Shown: positions 7,934 through 13,432 of the stretch, piece after piece
Layout of the letters: the number at the start of each line of letters is the position of its first letter
Position numbering within the stretch: position 1 is the first letter of the stretch
Assembly: GCA_016841125.1 (NCBI GenBank)
Contig: JAENZU010000044.1
Location: 1-13,432 of the forward strand
From: Melioribacter sp.
GTDB lineage: Bacteria; Bacteroidota; Ignavibacteria; Ignavibacteriales; Melioribacteraceae
DNA: 13,432 nucleotides
Direction: 5' to 3'
Program-made: the position numbers and the translations under genes
Notes under the pieces: generated by a model
The model's input: the letters and a program-made list of their open reading frames with translations, nothing else
Told to the model about the DNA's origin: nothing
Databases searched by the model: none

Positions 7934-8014
7934 TTGCAAAATTTCATTCCCAACTTTTAGATTGAAGATAAATAAAATTTCACTTCGAGTATAGTTCCTA
8001 GATTAATCTTCTTG

Positions 8015-9907
8015 TTACCTGAGCAGCAGCATCTTCTTTGTTTTCTTTGGGAATCCTTCAAGCTCAAGAGAATAAAAATAAACGCCGCTCGGAAGTCCTG
8101 TGCCATCGAATTCAACTTCATGAATTCCCGGCGATTTTTGATCATTAATGATAGTAGATATTTCTCGACCGAGTACGTCATAAATTCTAAGCGAAACCGC
8201 TGACAAATTTCCCATAAGATTTGATCCGGTTGAATTAAGTGAACCATCCGGAATTGAGAATTTTATTTTAGTCGTTGGATTGAAAGGGTTTGGATAGTTT
8301 TGTTCCAAGCTGAAATCCTTAACACTAATTTCATCATTATCATTGACAGATGTTGTGAGATTTATCCAATCTACTGCAGCATTTACAACATCATCCTTAC
8401 CGTTAACTATACCCTCTTTTGTAAGCCATACTTCTTGATCAATTTCGAGAGTTGAATGCGTTAAATATTCTCCAGGTTTGTCAACGGGATATCCATTACC
8501 CGAAGTAAGAAGAAAAAACCAATCGCTGTTGCCCAAATCGGGCTGATAGGAAGTGGCAAAAGCGCCGCATGAAGGTTTACCAAATAAGCGTGATCTCGGA
8601 TGCAACTTCAATCGATACGACTCAAAGTCTCCATTACTGATTGCAGCCGGACCTGTCAGCACTGCAATGGGATTATCATAGTATGTTGACGGACTGCCCG
8701 GAATTATAAACACGGAGCTCGTATAGGTAGGATGAGGAATCATATTGAAGTGATCAGGGTTTCCGTTCCTAATATCAAATGCTACCGAAGGAATTCTCTG
8801 ATTGAATAATAAAGAATAACCTCCGTGTGCTATAGGCAACCAGCCCCCGTTATTATTTCGAATGTCGATTATCATCCCTGAGGTTTGATGGTTCAGCATC
8901 AGATCGATTACAGCACTTCGAAATTCCTGACTAATATTCCATTGCGTATTTGAAGACCAAGAAAGGACATATATATAGCCAATATTGGTTCCATCAATTA
9001 TTCCCCAGCTTACGTAATCATTAGAGAATACATCGGGGAAGTCGACACCCGGAATGCTTAACTGTTCATTTCCATAAATTCTACCTGTTTGAGTCTGCAT
9101 AATGTTGGTGGGCAGATGGAGTGTATCTCCGGTTGCTGCTTTTATAATATCTATAGTATCAAATAAATGCCAATTCATTCCAACACTTGCTAAAAGGCAA
9201 TGTGTTAAAGATTCTTTTGTACTGCCCCACACACCAATATTTAATATGGGGAGTTCAGCTTCCAATAATTCTTTATAAAGGAGCTTCCATGGAACCCCGT
9301 CGTACCCCAGAACAATATCACCGGCAACCAAATTTAATTTATGGTTTGCAAGGGATCGATACACTATAGCTGTGCTATCCGGTAACGGCGTGAGGGAGGC
9401 TCCGAACCATGAAGTCTCTTGCCAAGGACCGATTACGAAAAGAGGCACCCCGGGACCAAGCTGCGTACCATAACTCACAGGGATGTCTGCTAATATTGTA
9501 TGTGCTTCGTTCATTGCAAGCGAAAAGTGGCTCATTATCCCGGCAAATCTTCCACGGCTTACACCCTGTTCAATTTCCGGTCTGTATAAATCTCGAAGAG
9601 AGTCAATATCAACATCGAGGTTCTGGAATGCTGCATATTCTTGATCAATTATTGTCCACGCAGAATCAAAGAGCGCTAATTTTTCGGAAGTGCTGACCCC
9701 TTCACCCCAGTAAGAATTTATCAAATCCCTCCAATCGTTTTGGGACAGATGCCCTGTTTTCATTTTTATATTCTTGTAGGGTATATATTCCGATGGACTC
9801 AATTTACGTTCGAGAAAAGATATATACGGCAAGTCTGTAGAATTATCTTGCTGTCCATAAACAGATGCCGCGATAAATATATATGCAATTAAAATTAATT
9901 TTTTCAT
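8015..9907 (-). CDS. Secreted S41-family serine peptidase with T9SS domain
   Basis: The 630-residue protein has a signal peptide (about 1-19, SVYGQ), a helical N-terminal region, a PDZ-like stretch (about 195-215, AGDIVLGYDGVPW), an S41/tail-specific-protease core (about 305-460) and a C-terminal sorting domain (about 532-630) beginning LEQNYPNPFNPTT. The core shows IDIRNNNGGW, then S424 in AAISNGDF and K444 in LFGKPSCG, placed as the serine and lysine of the S41 catalytic dyad. These sit 20 residues apart, a few fewer than the roughly 25 in the Tsp/CtpA type. The sorting domain implies export to the surface or medium by the type IX system. A 13-residue polar stretch (NSTGSNLMGNLSA) interrupts the usual spacing of the sorting domain. 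It follows the metallo-hydrolase gene by 42 bases and precedes the kinase by 81. The start is ATG with only a weak purine-rich leader. Its substrate is unknown. Confidence 0.88.
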   Translation of the reverse strand: MKKLILIAYIFIAASVYGQQDNSTDLPYISFLERKLSPSEYIPYKNIKMKTGHLSQNDWRDLINSYWGEGVSTSEKLALFDSAWTIIDQEYAAFQNLDVDIDSLRDLYRPEIEQGVSRGRFAGIMSHFSLAMNEAHTILADIPVSYGTQLGPGVPLFVIGPWQETSWFGASLTPLPDSTAIVYRSLANHKLNLVAGDIVLGYDGVPWKLLYKELLEAELPILNIGVWGSTKESLTHCLLASVGMNWHLFDTIDIIKAATGDTLHLPTNIMQTQTGRIYGNEQLSIPGVDFPDVFSNDYVSWGIIDGTNIGYIYVLSWSSNTQWNISQEFRSAVIDLMLNHQTSGMIIDIRNNNGGWLPIAHGGYSLLFNQRIPSVAFDIRNGNPDHFNMIPHPTYTSSVFIIPGSPSTYYDNPIAVLTGPAAISNGDFESYRLKLHPRSRLFGKPSCGAFATSYQPDLGNSDWFFLLTSGNGYPVDKPGEYLTHSTLEIDQEVWLTKEGIVNGKDDVVNAAVDWINLTTSVNDNDEISVKDFSLEQNYPNPFNPTTKIKFSIPDGSLNSTGSNLMGNLSAVSLRIYDVLGREISTIINDQKSPGIHEVEFDGTGLPSGVYFYSLELEGFPKKTKKMLLLR

Positions 9908-9914
9908 TTTCTTA

Positions 9915-9941
9915 TTGTAGATAAATATAGAATTTCTACAA
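9915..9941. repeat. Inverted repeat between the hydrolase and peptidase genes
   Basis: TTGTAGA (9915-9921) and TCTACAA (9935-9941) are perfect seven-base inverted copies with 13 bases between them, filling most of the 42-base gap. The stem is AT-rich and lies just before the peptidase start. It could be a weak mRNA hairpin modulating expression or an operator. Confidence 0.35.
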
Positions 9942-9949
9942 AGCGCATT

Positions 9950-11044
9950 TTATTTTAATAACAGCATTTTGGACATCTTGGTTTGTCCGCTGTATTCCAA
10001 TTTATAAAAATAAATTCCGCTGGTAAAGCGGCTGCCGTCAAAACTTAATGAATGTAATCCGGCGGACTGCAAACCATTGACTAATGTAAAAATTTCACTT
10101 CCTATTGCATCAAAGACTTCAAGTTTTACATTTCCGGCTGAAGGAATTAAATAAGATATTTCTGTACTCGGGTTAAATGGATTAGGATAATTTTGATATA
10201 GCACAAAACTATTTGGAATTTTCAACTCTTCTTCAACCCCGGTAATGCTTACCGTAACGGACTGCAGCGGTTCGGAAAAAACTACTGCGTCGGGATAAAG
10301 ATTTAGAATTTCCTGTTTTCTTGATGAAATACCTGAAGAAAATAAATGCAATCCGATAATATTAGCAGGATTAACTTGACTTAGCAATGCATCGCGATGG
10401 GAAGTCTGCAAATGCGCCTGTGTATTGAAAGTGGGTATCAAAACGTAATCGATATTCTTCCCGGCTAATCCAAAGCTTTGAAGATTTTCAACTGTCATTT
10501 CAACATCTCCAAGATGGAGGATATTTACTCCGCCAATTTTGATGAGGAAACCATAGTTCTGCACATTTGAAAAGTCATTACCGAAAGCATCAAAATGGTG
10601 CATGTGAAGAACTTCCAACTCAATACCGTTGATAGTTAATGATTCACTTTGACCCACAGAGGGGGAAACAGTTAGAATCTGTGAACCCGAAAAATTTGAT
10701 CTCACCTGCGGCGGTGCTATCAGTCTCGCGTTTGAGTTGTTATTCAAGTGAGCATTAACCGATGCTATACTGTAATGGTCGCCATGATTATGAGTTATCA
10801 GTACCAAATCAATATCATTATATGGTGCAATCGCACTTGTCATATTGTTGAGTTCATTGTCGGCAATATTTATCCAGCCTGATACCGGATTGAACAATGC
10901 GTCTATTAATACTTTATCTTCTCCATTAGAAATTAGTACACCATCGTTTTGTAGATATGTAATAGTGACAGCATTCTCTTGAGCCGATGCAGATAAGCTC
11001 AAAACCATTATTAATAAGAGTAAAAGAATTATATATTTTTTCAT
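9950..11044 (-). CDS. Secreted metallo-beta-lactamase-fold hydrolase with T9SS domain
   Basis: The 364-residue protein starts with a signal peptide (about 1-22, ending SASAQ). The metallo-hydrolase domain (about 25-260) carries the HxHxDH motif as H85, H87, D89 and H90 (THNHGDHY), further candidate metal ligands around H147-H150 (LHMHH), D180 (LHLGD) and H233 (IGLHLF). This order is closest to the UlaG-like/lactonase branch, usually cytoplasmic and two-metal. The substrate cannot be named. A type IX sorting domain follows (about 278-364, LYQNYPNPFNPST to KMLLLK), which makes export of this fold the unusual point. The ATG is preceded by a strong GGGGGAG site. It follows the FG-GAP gene by 19 bases and precedes the peptidase by 42, so co-transcription is likely. 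True beta-lactamase activity is not implied. Confidence 0.9.
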   Translation of the reverse strand: MKKYIILLLLLIMVLSLSASAQENAVTITYLQNDGVLISNGEDKVLIDALFNPVSGWINIADNELNNMTSAIAPYNDIDLVLITHNHGDHYSIASVNAHLNNNSNARLIAPPQVRSNFSGSQILTVSPSVGQSESLTINGIELEVLHMHHFDAFGNDFSNVQNYGFLIKIGGVNILHLGDVEMTVENLQSFGLAGKNIDYVLIPTFNTQAHLQTSHRDALLSQVNPANIIGLHLFSSGISSRKQEILNLYPDAVVFSEPLQSVTVSITGVEEELKIPNSFVLYQNYPNPFNPSTEISYLIPSAGNVKLEVFDAIGSEIFTLVNGLQSAGLHSLSFDGSRFTSGIYFYKLEYSGQTKMSKMLLLK

Positions 11045-11050
11045 GATTAA

Positions 11051-11057
11051 CTCCCCC
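11051..11057 (-). promoter_or_regulatory. Strong ribosome binding site of the hydrolase gene
   Basis: GGGGGAG on the minus strand lies six bases before the ATG at 11044, inside the 19-base gap after the FG-GAP stop codon. It is the clearest Shine-Dalgarno sequence in the window and confirms the start. Confidence 0.6.
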
Positions 11058-11063
11058 AGAGTT

Positions 11064-12884
11064 TTATTTTAATAAAATTAGCTTGCGACTTTGTTCGAAA
11101 TCGCCTGCACGTAAACTATATATATAAGTTCCGCTTGATACCTGGCTGCCGGAATCATCTTTCCCATTCCAAACAGCACGATGTACCCCGGCAGATAAAT
11201 ACTGTGACGAGAGCAATGTACGTACTTTTTGTCCAATTAAATTGTATATAATAAGGTCTACGTTTGATCTTTCCGAAATTCGAAATGAAATTTCTGTATT
11301 CGGATTAAACGGATTCGGATAATTTTGAAATAGTTGAAAACCAAGTTCTAATGATTCATCATCTCTTACAGATGTCGGACTATCACCTTCAACTGCATTA
11401 AAAATTTGGTTTATTCCCAAATCAAAATACTCATCAATTTTTCCTGAAGGCCATTCAATTAGTAATGTATCAATTTTAACAGCTGAGCCAAGTCCAAAAT
11501 GAGCTCGTTGATGATTTTGAGCTCTATCACCCGTTGGACCGCCATGAATTTCTCTAAGCTGCCAAACGCCAGTACTAGAACTTATTTCTGCTTTTACTCT
11601 GATTTTTGTACCAATACCTTGTCTGTTAGATTCTACTCCTTCACACGTAACTTGGAGCCAATTATTTTGCGATCCCACATCATTTCTAAATAAAGAAGCT
11701 TGCCCTCCGGGAACAAAAATATCAATGTCGCCGTCATTGTCGTAATCTGCAATCGATGCGCCGCTTGTAAATCCCCAAGACGAAAGAATATCGCCAGCAT
11801 CAGCCTCTGTTATTTTTGTAAAGGTACCGTCACCGTTGTTTTTGTAAAGTGTATTCTTTTCACCTTGCGAGTTAGCTACAAAACAATCGAGATAACCATC
11901 GTTATCGAAATCGAGCCATGTATATGCCAATGTCCACGTTTGTTCAACTATTGGTTCTCCTGAAATTTTGGTAAAATCAAATCCACCATTATTTCTGAAC
12001 AGTAGATTTCTATTTCCAATCCATGTCCCGATGAAAACGTCCATGTCGCCGTCGTTATCATAATCACCAAAACTTGGAGCAAGATCATAATCGTGATCGG
12101 TTACGATTGGTTCACCGGTAATTTTGGTAAAGCCTATTTCACCATTTTCAACTAAGTCATTTCTGTATAATTCATTGTTAGCGCCTTGATAATTTACAAT
12201 TAGTAAATCCTGATCTCCGTCATTATCAAAATCTGTCCAACCGCCGGCAGCACTAAATTCTCCCGGGTTTAAAAACAATAAATCTTCATTTTCTGTAAAT
12301 GTACCGTCGCCATTATTTACAAAGAAAAGATCTTTATCCCCCTGATCGCCGGGAACTAACAAGTCAAGATTTCCGTCATTGTCAAAATCTACCCAGCTGC
12401 TCGTCCATGTCATATTGCTATCAGAGTTCAAACCGTTATCTGTTATTAGTTCAAAAGAATAATTTGGTGAGCCTGTATTTTTATAAAGAAAATTTATTTG
12501 CGGAAATAGCGGCGTGTTGGGCGGGATTGGGGTATTGGGACCAAGATTGCTAATGTAAAGATCTAAATTTCCGTCGTTATCGTAATCACCAAACACAACA
12601 CTGTTTTGATAGAACTGGGTGTTTGTAAGGTGACCGGAATTAATTTTTGTAAAAGTGCCGTCCCCATTATTTGTAAATAATTGTACAAATCCTCCTTGCA
12701 ATATTACAAGATCCGGATAAGTATCATTATTTATATCACCCCAGGAACTTGAAATACCGGCTGTTGCCTGATTAAGCGCACCTGTATTTACTACCCTTGT
12801 AAAATAAGTTTGGGCAAATCCGTTTTGAACTAACATTGATACAAAAAATGCTGTTATAATAATCGTGTGGTTTATAATTCTCAT
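11064..12884 (-). CDS. Secreted FG-GAP/VCBS propeller protein with ASPIC/UnbV module and T9SS domain
   Basis: The 606-residue protein begins with a signal peptide (about 1-25, QNGFAQ). Seven repeats with calcium-binding loops of the DxDNDGxxD type run from about 46 to 393 (for example GDYDNDGNLDLY, DFDNDGNLDLL, DYDNDGDIDIF); the first is degenerate (DINNDTYPDL). Seven such repeats suggest a closed seven-bladed integrin-like propeller. An ASPIC/UnbV-like region follows (about 408-495, with GIGTKIRVKA and HFGLGSAVKIDTLLIEWPSG). The type IX sorting domain is at about 515-606 (LFQNYPNPFNPNT to LILLK). Proteins of this layout are usually extracellular and bind ligands or surfaces; no catalytic motif is visible. 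The ATG has a modest GATGGGA leader. It is the first complete gene of the secreted-protein run. Confidence 0.9.
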   Translation of the reverse strand: MRIINHTIIITAFFVSMLVQNGFAQTYFTRVVNTGALNQATAGISSSWGDINNDTYPDLVILQGGFVQLFTNNGDGTFTKINSGHLTNTQFYQNSVVFGDYDNDGNLDLYISNLGPNTPIPPNTPLFPQINFLYKNTGSPNYSFELITDNGLNSDSNMTWTSSWVDFDNDGNLDLLVPGDQGDKDLFFVNNGDGTFTENEDLLFLNPGEFSAAGGWTDFDNDGDQDLLIVNYQGANNELYRNDLVENGEIGFTKITGEPIVTDHDYDLAPSFGDYDNDGDMDVFIGTWIGNRNLLFRNNGGFDFTKISGEPIVEQTWTLAYTWLDFDNDGYLDCFVANSQGEKNTLYKNNGDGTFTKITEADAGDILSSWGFTSGASIADYDNDGDIDIFVPGGQASLFRNDVGSQNNWLQVTCEGVESNRQGIGTKIRVKAEISSSTGVWQLREIHGGPTGDRAQNHQRAHFGLGSAVKIDTLLIEWPSGKIDEYFDLGINQIFNAVEGDSPTSVRDDESLELGFQLFQNYPNPFNPNTEISFRISERSNVDLIIYNLIGQKVRTLLSSQYLSAGVHRAVWNGKDDSGSQVSSGTYIYSLRAGDFEQSRKLILLK

Positions 12885-12927
12885 TTTATTCCCATCGGAT
12901 TTTTTGTTTTATGAATTTTCTTAAAAG

Positions 12928-12955
12928 AAAATAGCTGAAAATACGCTTGCATCAA
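12928..12955 (-). promoter_or_regulatory. Weak candidate promoter for the secreted-protein operon
   Basis: On the minus strand TTGATG (12955-12950) is followed by TATTTT (12933-12928) after 16 bases, giving a rough match to a -35/-10 pair with a leader of about 35-40 bases. No TAnnTTTG box was found in this gap. A TTTTCTT-AA-AAGAAAA palindrome (12916-12931) overlaps its downstream edge. The AT-rich background makes chance likely. Confidence 0.22.
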
Positions 12956-12983
12956 CTACATGTCTATATGGTTTTGCAATTGA

Positions 12984-13040
12984 GCTGCTTATAAAAAGCA
13001 GCATCTTGCTGGGAGGAAGCTGCTCATATATAAAGCAGCT
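12984..13040. repeat. Twin GCTGCT/AGCAGC stem-loops
   Basis: GCTGCTT (12984-12990) pairs with AAGCAGC (12996-13002) across a five-base loop. AGCTGCT (13018-13024) pairs with AGCAGCT (13034-13040) across a nine-base loop. The two units are near-direct copies about 35 bases apart. CAGCA (12999-13003) can also pair with TGCTG (13007-13011), giving a mutually exclusive third hairpin. They begin 11 bases after the stop codon of the partial gene on the transcribed strand. No U-run follows, so a terminator, mRNA-stability element or REP-like repeat are all possible. Confidence 0.5.
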
Positions 13041-13050
13041 ACATCGGAAA

Positions 13051-13432
13051 TTATTTCAAGAGTACCATTTTGTTGCTCTTAATAAATCCATCACTTCTTA
13101 ATTCATAAAAATAAATTCCACTCGGCAAGTTTTCTGCGTTAAATTCAAATGTATGATTACCAGCAGAAATAACTTCATCCACAAGTGTTGAAACTTCCTG
13201 ACCAAGTGAATTAAAAATCTTGAGCGATACATTTGATTGCTTCGGCAATGAAAAAGAAATTTTCGTTGAAGGATTAAAAGGATTGGGATAGTTCTGATTC
13301 AGTTTAAAATCATTTACTATATTTATTTCATCTTCTGTACTAACTATTTGTTCTACAGACACTTTACCAATTCTGGTTTTCCATCTGTTATCAACGCCTA
13401 TATATTCACCCATTATCCATATTTTATTCTTC
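13051..13432 (-). CDS. C-terminal end of a T9SS-exported protein (partial)
   Basis: The frame is open to the right edge, so only about 126 C-terminal codons are visible; the ATG at 13413 is probably internal. The first visible residues (KNKIWIMGEYIGVDNRWKT) resemble the last strands of a BNR/sialidase-like beta-propeller, but too little is present to name the protein. The type IX sorting domain follows (LNQNYPNPFNPST, GQEVSTLVDE, LPSGIYFYEL) and ends in KMVLLK. The gene lies 166 bases upstream of the FG-GAP gene and is separated from it by stem-loops, so it may be its own transcription unit. Confidence 0.85.
   Translation of the reverse strand, partial: KNKIWIMGEYIGVDNRWKTRIGKVSVEQIVSTEDEINIVNDFKLNQNYPNPFNPSTKISFSLPKQSNVSLKIFNSLGQEVSTLVDEVISAGNHTFEFNAENLPSGIYFYELRSDGFIKSNKMVLLK

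Noticed and set aside
7934..8014. AGATTAATCT palindrome and a possible terminator between peptidase and kinase
   Set aside because: A ten-base palindrome (8000-8009) is present, but it is AT-rich, has no GC stem or following U-run, and no convincing promoter box was seen, so it was not annotated.
9950..11044. Beta-lactamase antibiotic-resistance gene
   Set aside because: The fold is shared by many hydrolases. The motif order is closer to UlaG/lactonase-like proteins and nothing points to beta-lactams.
11700..12760. Recurring CCGTCATTGTCGTAATC-like DNA as a possible repeat array or CRISPR
   Set aside because: The similarity comes from codons for the repeated DNDGDxD calcium loops of the FG-GAP protein. 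Spacing follows the protein repeats and there are no identical repeats with unique spacers.

Overview
The window looks like chromosomal DNA from a member of the Ignavibacteriota or a close relative in the Bacteroidota/Chlorobi group. The DNA is AT-rich. Four encoded proteins end in the QNYPNPFNPxT-type C-terminal sorting domain that Ignavibacteria use to send proteins through the type IX secretion system (T9SS). There is also a SusC-like outer-membrane receptor and a large two-propeller sensor kinase, both typical of the group. The lineage is inferred from these protein signatures, not from any marker gene.

All eight supported genes lie on the minus strand, so transcription runs from high to low coordinates. 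In that order they are: (1) the C-terminal end of a secreted protein cut by the right edge (13051-13432); (2) a seven-repeat FG-GAP/VCBS protein with an ASPIC/UnbV-like module (11064-12884); (3) a secreted metallo-beta-lactamase-fold hydrolase (9950-11044); (4) a secreted S41-family serine peptidase (8015-9907); (5) a membrane-spanning sensor histidine kinase of about 1245 residues (4196-7933); (6) its NarL/FixJ-type response regulator, overlapping the kinase by ATGA (3579-4199); (7) a small membrane-anchored protein of unknown function (2878-3426); (8) a TonB-dependent receptor (415-2826).

Genes 2 to 4 are closely spaced (19 and 42 bases) and all carry signal peptides and T9SS domains, so they probably form one secreted-protein operon. 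The kinase follows the peptidase after 81 bases. Genes 7 and 8 appear to be a separate unit: a 149-base gap with a Bacteroidota-like promoter precedes gene 7, and 51 bases separate genes 7 and 8. A reasonable inference is that the extracellular hydrolases, the periplasmic sensor and the uptake receptor belong to one lifestyle module of degrading, sensing and importing. No substrate can be read from the sequence.

The 414 bases at the left edge contain no gene. They hold a LacI-family-like palindrome, a long inverted repeat and competing stem-loops. The 166 bases between genes 1 and 2 hold twin stem-loops. The observations most worth following are the ~160-residue domain inserted between blades of the kinase's first propeller, the T9SS-tagged metallo-beta-lactamase-fold enzyme, the unknown small protein paired with the receptor, and these intergenic structures. 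I saw no CRISPR array, tRNA, rRNA, transposase or clear defence system.
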